This document shows positions 47,304 to 56,491 of a DNA stretch of 64,000 nucleotides, one piece after another. A program made the position numbers and the translations under genes. The stretch covers positions 1,612,001 through 1,676,000 of the forward strand of contig NZ_AP025184.1 in NCBI RefSeq assembly GCF_020886055.1, written 5' to 3'. Position 1 is the stretch's first letter, and each line of letters begins with the position of its first letter. This DNA is from Flavobacterium ammoniigenes. Lineage in GTDB: Bacteria; Bacteroidota; Bacteroidia; Flavobacteriales; Flavobacteriaceae. The notes below the pieces were generated by a model. The model ran no database searches, was not told where the DNA came from, and saw only the letters and a list, made by a program, of their open reading frames with translations.

Positions 47304-48545
47304 ATGTCAGTTTTAAACGGTAAGAAAATTTTGCTAGGTATTTCTGGCGGAATTGCAGCCTATAAAACTGCTTCATTGGTAAGACTCTTCATAAAAGCAG
47401 GTGCACATGTCCAAGTGATCATGACACCTGCTTCTAAGGTTTTTGTAACCCCACTTACGCTAGCCACCTTATCTAAAAATCCCGTTTATTCTACTTTTTA
47501 CGAAACTCCAGATGATGTGTCCGTTGAGGAACATCAGGCGCTAGGAGAAGGAGTTTGGAATAATCATGTTGAATTAGCACTTTGGGCTGATATAATGCTA
47601 ATTGCTCCCGCTACTGCCAATACCTTGTCAAAAATGGCTTCTGGCACTTGTGATAACTTGCTTTTAGCTACCTATTTATCAGCTAAATGTCCTGTGTATT
47701 TTGCCCCAGCCATGGATTTGGACATGTACAAACATCCAAGTACATTGGCTAATTTTAAAGCATTACACGAATTTGGGAATACCATAATTCCTGCCGAAAG
47801 TGGCGAATTAGCCAGTGGTTTATCTGGCGAAGGAAGAATGGCAGAGCCTGAAAATATAGTTGCTTTTATTGAAGCAGACTTAGCTAATCAATTACCTCTT
47901 AAAGGAAAAACAATATTAGTTACCGCTGGCCCAACCTATGAAGCGATTGATCCTGTTCGTTTTATTGGGAATCATTCATCAGGCAAAATGGGATATGATA
48001 TCGCTTTGTGTGCAGCACAGTTAGGCGCATCCGTACTATTAGTTTCGGGTCCCTCTCATTGTAAAGCCAATCACACAGGAATTCAAATACTACCTGTTGT
48101 TTCTGCTCAAGAAATGTATGATGTTTGTCTAACCTATTTTTCACAAGTTGACGTAGCTATTGCAGCAGCTGCAGTTGCTGATTATAAGCCCAAAAATGTA
48201 GCGTCGCAAAAAATTAAAAAATCAGATGCTGAATTTTCAATCGAATTAGAAAAAACAAAAGATATTTTGGCCTATATGGGTGCTGTGAAAAAAAACCAGA
48301 TGGTAATAGGTTTTGCTTTGGAAACGGAAAACGAAATTGAAAACGCTAATTTGAAGATTCAGAAAAAAAACTTAGATTTGATTGTTTTAAATTCGCTTCA
48401 AGATGATGGCGCTGGTTTTCAAAAGGAAACCAATAAAGTCACTTTCATTGATAAAAATTTCAATATTCAACCCATGGAATTGAAGTCTAAAGAAGCTGTA
48501 GCAGCAGATATTATAAACAAGGTAATAGCCTATTTCAATGCGTAG
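47304..48545 (+). CDS. coaBC: Bifunctional phosphopantothenoylcysteine decarboxylase / phosphopantothenate-cysteine ligase
   Basis: Catalyses two steps of coenzyme A synthesis. The CoaC part (1-190) has GISGGIAAYKTASLVR, the FMN-binding NHVELALWADIMLIAPATANTLSKMASGTCDNLL with the catalytic Cys, and FAPAMDLDMYKHP; the CoaB part (195-413) has LVTAGPTYEAIDPVRFIGNHSSGKMG and AAAVADYKPK. It lies between the omega gene and DUF4835, overlapping the latter by eight bases. coaE, the last step of the pathway, is 5 kb further on. Confidence 0.97.
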   Translation: MSVLNGKKILLGISGGIAAYKTASLVRLFIKAGAHVQVIMTPASKVFVTPLTLATLSKNPVYSTFYETPDDVSVEEHQALGEGVWNNHVELALWADIMLIAPATANTLSKMASGTCDNLLLATYLSAKCPVYFAPAMDLDMYKHPSTLANFKALHEFGNTIIPAESGELASGLSGEGRMAEPENIVAFIEADLANQLPLKGKTILVTAGPTYEAIDPVRFIGNHSSGKMGYDIALCAAQLGASVLLVSGPSHCKANHTGIQILPVVSAQEMYDVCLTYFSQVDVAIAAAAVADYKPKNVASQKIKKSDAEFSIELEKTKDILAYMGAVKKNQMVIGFALETENEIENANLKIQKKNLDLIVLNSLQDDGAGFQKETNKVTFIDKNFNIQPMELKSKEAVAADIINKVIAYFNA

Positions 48546-49422
48546 ACAAATTGTTGTATTCATTTTATTGATAGGAATAACGGTACAATCCCAACAGTTA
48601 AATTGTACTGTTACAGTTAATGCACAACAAATTACCAATGTAAATCAGCAAATTTTTAAAACATTACAATCTTCTTTAACTGATTTTGTGAATAAAACTG
48701 ATTGGACAGGACAACTGATGAAACAAAACGAAAAAATCAGTTGTGCTATTTATATCAACTTAACTAGTGGTTCAACCGATCAATTCTCAGGAACAATTCA
48801 GGTACAATCGTCTCGTCCTATTTTTGATTCTACCTATTCCAGTCCGGTATTTAATTTTAACGATAAGGATTTTAATTTCAGATATACTGAATTTGAAAAT
48901 TTGATATACAATCCCAATACTTTTGATTCCAATTTAGTAGCTGTAATATCCTATTACTGCCATATTATTCTTGGATTAGATGCCGATTCGTTCGTTGAAC
49001 GATCTGGAACTTCTTTTTTAGAAGCCGCTCAGAATATCGCAACCTTGTCTCAACAAGGTGGTTACAAAGGTTGGGCGCAATCAGAAGGCAATCAAAATCG
49101 CTATTTTTTAATTAACGATTTGTTGTCGCCTACATTCAGTGAGATACGCTCGGCTTCGTTTCATTATCACACAGCTTTAGATGGAATGACTAAGGATTCA
49201 AAATTGGCGAAAGAAAATGTAAAAACTGCGCTAATTGGATTAAGAAAAGTTCATGATGTTCGTCCTAATTCTTTTTTAACAAGAGTGTTTTTTGATGCTA
49301 AATCGGATGAGATAGTTTCAATATTTTCTGGAGGACCAAGTATTTCCATCACTGATTTAGTTGATAATTTGAATAGGATTTCCCCAATGAATTCAAGTAA
49401 ATGGAGTTCGATTAAATTCTAA
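48538..49422 (+). CDS. Exported DUF4835 protein
   Basis: A 294-residue protein of the DUF4835 family from Bacteroidota. The signal peptide (RRQIVVFILLIGITVQSQQ) is followed by a domain with the recognisable LNCTVTVNAQQITNVNQQIFKTLQSSLTDFVNKTDWT and a later YYCHIILGLDADSF segment. The start ATG overlaps the coaBC end by eight bases. The function is not known; the conserved position between coaBC and recN in this group suggests a role in the envelope. Confidence 0.85.
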   Translation: MRRQIVVFILLIGITVQSQQLNCTVTVNAQQITNVNQQIFKTLQSSLTDFVNKTDWTGQLMKQNEKISCAIYINLTSGSTDQFSGTIQVQSSRPIFDSTYSSPVFNFNDKDFNFRYTEFENLIYNPNTFDSNLVAVISYYCHIILGLDADSFVERSGTSFLEAAQNIATLSQQGGYKGWAQSEGNQNRYFLINDLLSPTFSEIRSASFHYHTALDGMTKDSKLAKENVKTALIGLRKVHDVRPNSFLTRVFFDAKSDEIVSIFSGGPSISITDLVDNLNRISPMNSSKWSSIKF

Positions 49423-49445
49423 AATTAAACCAAGCTATACTATAA

Positions 49446-51098
49446 ATGATTACATCACTTTCGATAAAAAACTATGCATTAATTGAAAAATTGGCGATCG
49501 ATTTTTCAAAAGGATTCTCTATTATCACAGGGGAGACTGGTGCTGGTAAATCGATTATTTTGGGTGCCATGGGGTTAGTTTTGGGAAAACGTGCCGATTT
49601 ATCATCTCTTAAAAATAAAGAAGAAAAATGTGTTATAGAAGCCTATTTTGATATTTCAAAATACAATTTAAAACCCTTTTTTGAAGCGAATGATTTGGAT
49701 TACGAAGACGAAACAATTATTCGTCGCGAAATTCTACCTTCAGGGAAATCCAGAGCCTTTATCAATGATAGTCCGGTAAATTTGCAAGAATTACAAGATT
49801 TAAGTTTGTTTTTGATTGACATTCACTCGCAACAGCAAACCCAAGAATTATCTGAGGAAACAGTCCAGTTCACTATTGTCGATGCTATAGCAGACAATCA
49901 ATCGGAAATTGACCATTATCAATCCCTTTTGAAAAGTTATAAAGAAGATCAATCTCGTTTAAATGGACTTTTAAATACGCAAGCTGAATCAATTAAAGAG
50001 CAAGAATACAATACTTTTTTACTTAACGAATTGGTTTCTGCCCAATTAAAATCGGGCGAACAAGAACAATTGGAATCCGATTTTGAAAAGCTAAATAATG
50101 TAGAAACTATTAAAGAAGCAGTAGATAAGTCTTTGGCTTTGGCCAATGAAGAGCAAATTGGCGCTTTGTCGACTTTAAAAGATATTAAAATCGCATTGCA
50201 AAAAATTGCTTCTTTCGCCCCCGAATATGCCGACTTGTTAGAGCGTATTTCTAGTTTGTCTATTGAATTAGACGATATTTCAGATGAATTGACCAATTGT
50301 TCTGAAAAACTGATTAATGACCCAGTACAATTGGATTTGATAAGTGAGAAATTGCAAATCATTTTCAATTTGCAGAAAAAACATCAAGTTACTAGTGTTG
50401 ATGAGTTATTAGCTATTCAATCAAGCTTGGAAAACACCTTATTTGAATTAGGAAATTTAGAAAGTGAGATTGCTAATTTATCACAAACTATTCAAGATAA
50501 AACCAATGAATTGGATGCATTAGGACAAATAATACATCAAAAACGATCCAATGCGGTACCAGTTTTGTCAGACAAATTAGTAACTATTTTAGCTACTTTA
50601 GGAATGCCAAATGTGCGTTTTAATATTGAAATTAATGCCGTTGATAACTATTATAAAAATGGAAAAGACGAAATTAATTTTTTGTTTTCAGCTAACAAAG
50701 GAACTGATTTTGGTTTACTCAAAAAAGTAGCTTCAGGAGGGGAGATGTCACGAATTATGCTAGCAGTGAAAGCGATTTTAGCACAATACTCCAAATTACC
50801 AACCTTAATTTTTGACGAAATTGACACAGGTGTTTCTGGAGAAATTGCAGTTAGAATGGGAGAGATTATGAAGGAAATGAGTCAAACAATGCAAATTTTT
50901 GCCATTACCCATTTACCACAAATTGCTGCGAAAGGGAATGCCCATTTTAAAGTATTCAAATCTACAGTTGGAGAGGATACACAATCCGAATTACAACTAT
51001 TAAATGAAGAAGAAAGAATTATAGAAATTGCTCAAATGTTATCAGGAACAGTAGTTTCTGAATCCGCTCTAAATCACGCCAAATCCTTGTTGAACTAA
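49446..51098 (+). CDS. recN: DNA repair protein RecN
   Basis: An SMC-like ATPase that acts in double-strand break repair. The 550-residue protein has Walker A GETGAGKS near residue 34, two long coiled-coil arms (about 160-230 and 290-370), and the C-terminal ABC signature KKVASGGEMSRIMLAVKAIL with Walker B LIFDEIDTGVSG and the H-loop ITHLPQIAAKGN. It is the last gene before fabV, separated by a promoter. Confidence 0.97.
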   Translation: MITSLSIKNYALIEKLAIDFSKGFSIITGETGAGKSIILGAMGLVLGKRADLSSLKNKEEKCVIEAYFDISKYNLKPFFEANDLDYEDETIIRREILPSGKSRAFINDSPVNLQELQDLSLFLIDIHSQQQTQELSEETVQFTIVDAIADNQSEIDHYQSLLKSYKEDQSRLNGLLNTQAESIKEQEYNTFLLNELVSAQLKSGEQEQLESDFEKLNNVETIKEAVDKSLALANEEQIGALSTLKDIKIALQKIASFAPEYADLLERISSLSIELDDISDELTNCSEKLINDPVQLDLISEKLQIIFNLQKKHQVTSVDELLAIQSSLENTLFELGNLESEIANLSQTIQDKTNELDALGQIIHQKRSNAVPVLSDKLVTILATLGMPNVRFNIEINAVDNYYKNGKDEINFLFSANKGTDFGLLKKVASGGEMSRIMLAVKAILAQYSKLPTLIFDEIDTGVSGEIAVRMGEIMKEMSQTMQIFAITHLPQIAAKGNAHFKVFKSTVGEDTQSELQLLNEEERIIEIAQMLSGTVVSESALNHAKSLLN

Positions 51099-51116
51099 AG
51101 ATTTGGTTTATATTTG
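51087..51116 (+). promoter_or_regulatory. fabV promoter
   Basis: TTG (51087-51089), a 19-base spacer and TATATTTG (51109-51116) form a Bacteroidota promoter 46 bases before the fabV ATG; the TTG is still inside recN. Confidence 0.72.
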
Positions 51117-51161
51117 CACACTACTAAACAACACATTAAGTAACTATTTAGAATTAAAGAT

Positions 51162-52352
51162 ATGATTATAGAACCTAGAATGAGAGGATTTATTTGCTTG
51201 ACAGCACACCCAGCTGGATGTGAGCAAAATGTAAAAAATCAAATAGCATACGTACAATCTAAAGGATCAATCAATGGACCAAAACGCGTTTTAGTGATTG
51301 GTGCTTCAACAGGATTTGGATTGGCTTCAAGAATTACAAGTGCCTTTGGTTCTAATGCAGCAACTCTTGGTGTTTTTTTTGAGAAAGCTCCTGCTGAAGG
51401 GAAAACCGCATCACCAGGTTGGTACAACTCCGCTGCCTTCGAAAAAGAAGCTACTAAAGCTGGTTTGTATGCTAAAAGTATCAACGGAGATGCTTTCTCT
51501 AACGAAGTAAAGCAACAAGCAATTGATTTAATCAAAGCCGATATGGGTCAAATTGATTTAGTAATCTATAGTTTGGCTTCTCCAGTGCGTATGCATCCGG
51601 GAACTGGTGTATTACATCGTTCCACTTTGAAACCAATTGGAGGAACTTTTACCAATAAAACGGTTGATTTTCATACTGGAAATGTGACTCAAGTTTCTAT
51701 CGAACCGGCCAACCAAGAAGATATCGATAATACGGTTGTGGTTATGGGTGGTGAAGATTGGTCGATGTGGATGAATGCCTTGAAAGATGCCAATGTTTTA
51801 GCAGAAGGAGCCACAACAGTTGCCTATTCGTATATTGGACCTGAGGTTACAGAAGCAGTTTATAGAAAAGGAACTATTGGTCAAGCCAAAGATCATTTGG
51901 AAGCTACTGCTTTTGAAATTTCGAAAGACTTAGCAACATTGAATGGAAAAGCATATGTATCTGTAAACAAAGCATTAGTTACACAAGCAAGTTCAGCCAT
52001 TCCGGTTATTCCATTGTATATTTCATTGTTATACAAAATCATGAAAGCAGAAGGAATTCATGAGGGTTGTATCGAACAAATTCAACGTTTGTATGCACAG
52101 CGTTTATATACCGGAGAAGCAGTTCCAACAGATGACAAAGGAAGAATTCGTATTGATGATTGGGAAATGCGTGACGATGTGCAATCAAAAGTTGCCGCTT
52201 TGTGGAAAGAATCTACCACTGAATCTTTGCCAGAAATTGGTGATTTAGCGGGTTATAAACAAGATTTCTTGAACCTATTTGGTTTTGGATTTGAGGGAGT
52301 AGATTATTTGGCTGATGCCAATGAAATGGTACATGTGCCAAGTATTTCATAA
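51162..52352 (+). CDS. fabV: Trans-2-enoyl-CoA / enoyl-ACP reductase FabV
   Basis: Last reduction in fatty-acid elongation, NADH-dependent. The 396-residue single-domain protein has the FabV N terminus (IEPRMRGFICLTAHPAGC), the cofactor motif LVIGASTGFGLASR, the FabV-specific YSLASPVR and the active-site SYIGPEVTEAVYRKGTIGQAK with the catalytic Tyr and Lys separated by eight residues. FabV enzymes are usually less sensitive to triclosan than FabI. Terminator follows. Confidence 0.97.
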   Translation: MIIEPRMRGFICLTAHPAGCEQNVKNQIAYVQSKGSINGPKRVLVIGASTGFGLASRITSAFGSNAATLGVFFEKAPAEGKTASPGWYNSAAFEKEATKAGLYAKSINGDAFSNEVKQQAIDLIKADMGQIDLVIYSLASPVRMHPGTGVLHRSTLKPIGGTFTNKTVDFHTGNVTQVSIEPANQEDIDNTVVVMGGEDWSMWMNALKDANVLAEGATTVAYSYIGPEVTEAVYRKGTIGQAKDHLEATAFEISKDLATLNGKAYVSVNKALVTQASSAIPVIPLYISLLYKIMKAEGIHEGCIEQIQRLYAQRLYTGEAVPTDDKGRIRIDDWEMRDDVQSKVAALWKESTTESLPEIGDLAGYKQDFLNLFGFGFEGVDYLADANEMVHVPSIS

Positions 52353-52373
52353 TTCTCGATCTCATTAAAATTG

Positions 52374-52403
52374 AAATGCGCCCAATGTGGCGCATTTTTT
52401 TTT
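52374..52403 (+). terminator. Terminator after fabV
   Basis: AAATGCGCC (52374-52382) pairs with GGCGCATTT (52389-52397), followed by a T run to 52403. Confidence 0.92.
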
Positions 52404-52408
52404 ATCCC

Positions 52409-52440
52409 TTGGGAACTATTCTTTATTAATAGTATATTTG
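52409..52440 (+). promoter_or_regulatory. Probable promoter of the glycosyltransferase-coaE unit
   Basis: TTG (52409-52411), a 21-base spacer and TATATTTG (52433-52440) precede ATG 52480 by 39 bases. A second TAACTTTG box at 52469-52476 is too near the start for a normal leader. Confidence 0.6.
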
Positions 52441-52479
52441 TGAAACAATCCAAAAGGAATCACAATTTTAACTTTGAAT

Positions 52480-53478
52480 ATGCATTTTTCTCTTATTATA
52501 CCAGTATATAACCGTCCTGACGAAGTTGATGAGTTATTAGAAAGTTTAACTAAAACCACCTATCAAAATGATTTTGAAATAGTGATAGTAGAAGATGGGT
52601 CTACAATTCCTTGTGGTGAAGTAATTCAGAAATACTTATCGCAGTTGAATATTTCCTATTATTATAAAGAAAATTCTGGACCAGGTGATTCACGCAATTA
52701 CGGTATGACGAAAGCTAGTGGAAACTATTTCCTTATTTTTGATTCGGATTGTATTATCCCATCTCAGTATTTGGAAGAAGTTGACAAAGCTTTGAAACAA
52801 GACTATGTAGATTGTTTTGGAGGACCTGACAAAGCTTTGGATAGCTTTTCAGATATTCAAAAAGCCATTAACTTTGCGATGACTTCTTTCTTAACTACTG
52901 GTGGTATTCGCGGTGGTTCTGAAAAAATCGGAAAATTTCAACCTAGAAGTTTTAATATGGGATTGTCTCGTAAAGCCTTTGAAGCATCAAAAGGTTTTGG
53001 AAATATCCACCCAGGTGAAGATCCAGATTTGTCTATTCGTTTGTGGAATTTAGGTTTTGAAACAAGACTTTTTTCTAAAGCATTCGTATACCATAAACGT
53101 AGAATAGATTGGGATAAATTTGCTGTACAAGTAAGTAAATTTGGTAAAGCAAGACCAATTTTGAACAGTTGGTATCCAGAACACAATAAGTTGACTTTTT
53201 TCTTTCCAACAGCATTTATTGTAGGATTTTTTCTTTCGGTTGCTTTGTTGTTACTAACATTCGATTATTTTTTACAACTGTACATGTTGTACTTCTTTAT
53301 TTTATTTATAACTTCAAGTATTCAAAATAGGAGTGTGCGCATTGGTTACTTATCGTTAATTGCGGTTTGGAAACAATTTTATGGGTACGGATTAGGTTTT
53401 TTGGAATCCTATATCAAAGTGATTGTTTTAAAGCGTGAACCTGAAGTTGCTTTTCCTTATTTGTTTTTCAAAAAATAA
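52480..53478 (+). CDS. Family 2 glycosyltransferase with C-terminal membrane helices
   Basis: A 332-residue inverting GT-A glycosyltransferase. The N-terminal domain has FSLIIPVYNRPDEVDELLESL, the VEDGST nucleotide-binding region, GPGDSRNYG, the DSDCII DXD motif and EDPDLSIRLWNLGF near residue 183 with the likely catalytic Asp. Two membrane helices follow (about 242-262 and 265-283). It is likely to act on a lipid-linked sugar acceptor at the membrane; donor and acceptor are not determinable. Four bases separate it from coaE. I use ATG 52480 rather than TTG 52474. Confidence 0.88.
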   Translation: MHFSLIIPVYNRPDEVDELLESLTKTTYQNDFEIVIVEDGSTIPCGEVIQKYLSQLNISYYYKENSGPGDSRNYGMTKASGNYFLIFDSDCIIPSQYLEEVDKALKQDYVDCFGGPDKALDSFSDIQKAINFAMTSFLTTGGIRGGSEKIGKFQPRSFNMGLSRKAFEASKGFGNIHPGEDPDLSIRLWNLGFETRLFSKAFVYHKRRIDWDKFAVQVSKFGKARPILNSWYPEHNKLTFFFPTAFIVGFFLSVALLLLTFDYFLQLYMLYFFILFITSSIQNRSVRIGYLSLIAVWKQFYGYGLGFLESYIKVIVLKREPEVAFPYLFFKK

Positions 53479-53481
53479 TCA

Positions 53482-54063
53482 ATGGCAGTAATTATAGGTT
53501 TAACAGGTGGAATCGGGAGTGGCAAGACAACACTTGTCAACTATATGGAATCACTTGGAATCCCTGTTTTTATTGCTGATGAAGAGGCAAAAAAAGCGAT
53601 GCAATCTCCTCAAGTTTTAGATAATGTTAAAGCCAACTTTGGTAATGCAATTTTTGAAAACGGGCATTTAAACCGACAACAATTGGCTTCAATTGTTTTT
53701 TCTAATCCTGATAAATTAAAAGAACTTAATAGTATAATTCACCCGGAAGTTAAAAGACAATTTGCAATTTGGCTTGACCAACATAAGACAGTTCCTTTTG
53801 TTGTATATGAAGCGGCTATTTTGTTCGAAAGTGGGAGCTACCAAAATTGCGACTATATAATTACTGTTACAGCTCCTTTAGAAGATCGAATTACACGTGT
53901 GATGCAACGTGATAACTGTTCGCGAGAACAAGTACTTCAACGTATCAATGTCCAATGGACTGATGAGGAACGTGCTTTGAAAAGTAATTATGTGATCGAT
54001 AATACATCTACGCAAAGTGCCAAACACGAAATAGATAAAATTCTTAAAATTTTAAAGAATTAG
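53482..54063 (+). CDS. coaE: Dephospho-CoA kinase
   Basis: Phosphorylates dephospho-CoA, the last step of coenzyme A synthesis. The 193-residue protein has the P-loop GLTGGIGSGKTT at 6-17, the EEAKKAM lid region, IIHPEVKRQF, the VVYEAAILFESG segment and RDNCSREQVLQRI. It follows a glycosyltransferase and precedes a histidine kinase after a 75-base gap; other CoA genes here are panB and coaBC. Confidence 0.97.
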   Translation: MAVIIGLTGGIGSGKTTLVNYMESLGIPVFIADEEAKKAMQSPQVLDNVKANFGNAIFENGHLNRQQLASIVFSNPDKLKELNSIIHPEVKRQFAIWLDQHKTVPFVVYEAAILFESGSYQNCDYIITVTAPLEDRITRVMQRDNCSREQVLQRINVQWTDEERALKSNYVIDNTSTQSAKHEIDKILKILKN

Positions 54064-54124
54064 CAATATTGAGACTAGATGTTAATATTTGGTTAATGTA
54101 TTATTTACTATATTGTTAAAATAC

Positions 54125-54132
54125 TAAATTTG
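54125..54132 (+). promoter_or_regulatory. Possible promoter of the two-component system, TAAATTTG
   Basis: Exact TAnnTTTG match ending six bases before the kinase ATG; such spacing would give a nearly leaderless transcript. No TTG at the normal distance. Confidence 0.4.
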
Positions 54133-54137
54133 TTTCG

Positions 54138-55724
54138 ATGAGTAAGCTATTCTTTAGATTGTTAGTTTTGTTAATGAGTTTGTCCCTGATTGGGATTATA
54201 CTCGTTCAAGTCTATTGGTTCAACACCTCATTGGAAAACAACGAAGAGCAATTTAAATTTCATGTTAAACAAGTGCTTGGAAATGTAGCCGAGAAATTGC
54301 AAAAACAAGAAGCCTATAGCTTTTATGATCGCTACAATAAACTAAAAGACAGTACAGGTAAAATTCCTAAAAAAGACGACCTACTGCAATTTACTTACGT
54401 TCAAAAAAACTTAAAAACAAATAAGACTATTGTATATTCCAATAGTATTATTGAAGAAGATTTTAATATTAAGTCGTCTTTATTTGATAAAAAATCAGAT
54501 AGCTCAAAACTATTTAAGAGTTTTAGTTCCAAAAGAGTTACCGAAATTTACAATTCGAAACCACTTGAAAATTCAATGCTTTCGCAAAGTTTGATTCCAG
54601 ATGTGCGCATTGAAAAATCAGGTAGTTTAGATGTTTTAGATAACGCCCAATTTGAGATTTTTTATAAAGATATCGCTTCTGCAATGCCTTTGCAAGAACG
54701 TGTTACAGCTGAGAATATTCAAAGTTTAATTAAAAAAGAATTAGAAGAATATGGTGTAAAAACTAATTTTGAGTTCGGAATTTACAGTAATGGTATAGCA
54801 ACTAAAGTAGCATCTAAAAATTTTAATTACAATCCGAAAAACAGTTATTCCATACCTATTTTAACCGATAATGAGGAGCACGAACAATATAAATTGATGG
54901 TAAGTTTTCCTCATAAAAAACGTTTCTTATTGTCTGAATTAGTTAGTATTACTTTTCTGTCCATAATTTTCACACTCATAATTATTATTGCCTATTCGAG
55001 TGCATTAAGTCAGTTGATACGTCAACGTCAGATTTCTGAAATCAAAACAGATTTCATTAACAATATGACCCATGAGTTTAAAACACCTATTGCTACAATT
55101 AATTTAGCTTTGGATGCAATTCGAAATCCAAAAATTATTGATGATAAGGAGAAGGTATTGCGTTATTTAGCGATGATTCGAGACGAAAATAAACGCATGC
55201 ATGCTCAAGTTGAAAATGTTTTACGAATTTCTAAATTAGAGAAAAAAGAGTTAGAAATTCAAAAAGAATCCATTTCGATTGAAGATGTAATCAACGATGC
55301 GATGGAACATGTTAGTTTGATTTTAGAAGATAGATCGGGAACAGTGGTTACACATTTTAATGCGACTAGAACGACAGTTTTGGTGAATGATAATCACTTT
55401 ACAAATGTACTAGTGAATATTTTAGAGAATGCTATTAAATATTCACCTGAAGCGCCACAAATTGATATTTATACAGAGAATATTAAAGACATGGTGTTGA
55501 TAAAAGTGCAAGACAAAGGTTTGGGGATGAGCAAAGTTGCTCAAAAAAGAATTTTTGAAAAGTTTTACAGAGAGCATACCGGTGATATTCACAATGTAAA
55601 AGGGCATGGCTTAGGTTTGGCCTATGTAAAACGAATTGTTGAAGACCATAATGGTCAAGTATACGTAGAAAGTGAAAAAGGAAAAGGAAGTACCTTTACT
55701 ATAAAATTACCCTTAATAAATTAG
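54138..55724 (+). CDS. Membrane sensor histidine kinase
   Basis: A 528-residue two-component sensor. One helix at 7-27 and another at about 264-290 enclose a periplasmic sensor region of some 235 residues without a recognised domain. The cytoplasmic part has the H-box FINNMTHEFKTPIA (His312), N-box NVLVNILENAIKYS, G1 QDKGLGMS, F-box FEKFYREHTGD and G2 GHGLGLAYVKRI. The cognate regulator follows after three bases. No HAMP domain is obvious between the second helix and the H-box. Signal unknown. Confidence 0.93.
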   Translation: MSKLFFRLLVLLMSLSLIGIILVQVYWFNTSLENNEEQFKFHVKQVLGNVAEKLQKQEAYSFYDRYNKLKDSTGKIPKKDDLLQFTYVQKNLKTNKTIVYSNSIIEEDFNIKSSLFDKKSDSSKLFKSFSSKRVTEIYNSKPLENSMLSQSLIPDVRIEKSGSLDVLDNAQFEIFYKDIASAMPLQERVTAENIQSLIKKELEEYGVKTNFEFGIYSNGIATKVASKNFNYNPKNSYSIPILTDNEEHEQYKLMVSFPHKKRFLLSELVSITFLSIIFTLIIIIAYSSALSQLIRQRQISEIKTDFINNMTHEFKTPIATINLALDAIRNPKIIDDKEKVLRYLAMIRDENKRMHAQVENVLRISKLEKKELEIQKESISIEDVINDAMEHVSLILEDRSGTVVTHFNATRTTVLVNDNHFTNVLVNILENAIKYSPEAPQIDIYTENIKDMVLIKVQDKGLGMSKVAQKRIFEKFYREHTGDIHNVKGHGLGLAYVKRIVEDHNGQVYVESEKGKGSTFTIKLPLIN

Positions 55725-55727
55725 ATT

Positions 55728-56429
55728 ATGGAAAATAATAGAAAAATTCTTTTAGTTGAGGACGATCTTAATTTTGGAGCAGTATTGAAAGACTATTTAG
55801 TTCTCAATGATTTTGATGTCACATTGGCAAAGAACGGAATGGAAGGTTTTGAAAAGTTCAAAAAAGATCATTACGATTTGTGTATTTTGGATGTGATGAT
55901 GCCCTACAAAGACGGTTATACTTTAGCTAAAGAAATTAGAGAAAAAAATGCAGAAGTGCCTATCATTTTTCTAACGGCTAAATCTATGAAAGAGGATGTG
56001 TTGAAAGGGTACAAAGCTGGTGCAGATGATTATTTGAATAAACCTTTCGATTCTGAGGTTTTATTAATGAAAATCAAGGCGATTATTCAAAGAAAATCAT
56101 CTGATGTAAAAACAGAACAAGTACAGTTTGAATTTAAAATTGGTAAATTCCATTTGAACTCAAAATTACGTTTCTTGACTTTCCAAAATGATGAACCTAT
56201 TAAATTGTCTCCAAAAGAGAATGAATTATTAAAAATGTTGATCCTTCATGAGAATGATTTGATGCCAAGAGAATTGGCTCTAACAAAAATTTGGAGAGAC
56301 GATAACTACTTTACTTCTCGAAGTATGGATGTGTATATTGCCAAATTGAGAAAGTATTTGAAATCAGACGAAAATGTAGAGATTTTAAACATTCACGGAG
56401 AAGGTTTCCGATTGGTGGTTAAAAAATAA
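55728..56429 (+). CDS. OmpR-family response regulator
   Basis: A 233-residue regulator with an N-terminal receiver domain (acidic pair Glu11/Asp12-Asp13, phosphoacceptor Asp55 in CILDVMMP, Lys in LTAKS) and a C-terminal winged-helix DNA-binding domain (about 130-230, with KLSPKENELLKML and RSMDVYIAKLRKYL). Translated right after the histidine kinase, it is its partner. Targets are unknown; Bacteroidota have similar pairs such as RprXY, but an assignment to them would need an alignment. Confidence 0.95.
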   Translation: MENNRKILLVEDDLNFGAVLKDYLVLNDFDVTLAKNGMEGFEKFKKDHYDLCILDVMMPYKDGYTLAKEIREKNAEVPIIFLTAKSMKEDVLKGYKAGADDYLNKPFDSEVLLMKIKAIIQRKSSDVKTEQVQFEFKIGKFHLNSKLRFLTFQNDEPIKLSPKENELLKMLILHENDLMPRELALTKIWRDDNYFTSRSMDVYIAKLRKYLKSDENVEILNIHGEGFRLVVKK

Positions 56430-56444
56430 TATTCATTTTTAAAT

Positions 56445-56476
56445 AAAAAAAGCTCCAAGAAATTGGAGCTTTTTTT
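56445..56476. terminator. Bidirectional terminator between the response regulator and argH
   Basis: AAAAAAAGCTCCAA (56445-56458) pairs with TTGGAGCTTTTTTT (56463-56476) around GAAA; convergent genes on both sides. Confidence 0.94.
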
Positions 56477-56491
56477 ATAAGAATATTTGAA

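Noticed and set aside
49949..50368. 139-codon open frame on the minus strand
   Set aside because: Antisense to the recN coiled-coil region; serine-rich shadow with no domain.
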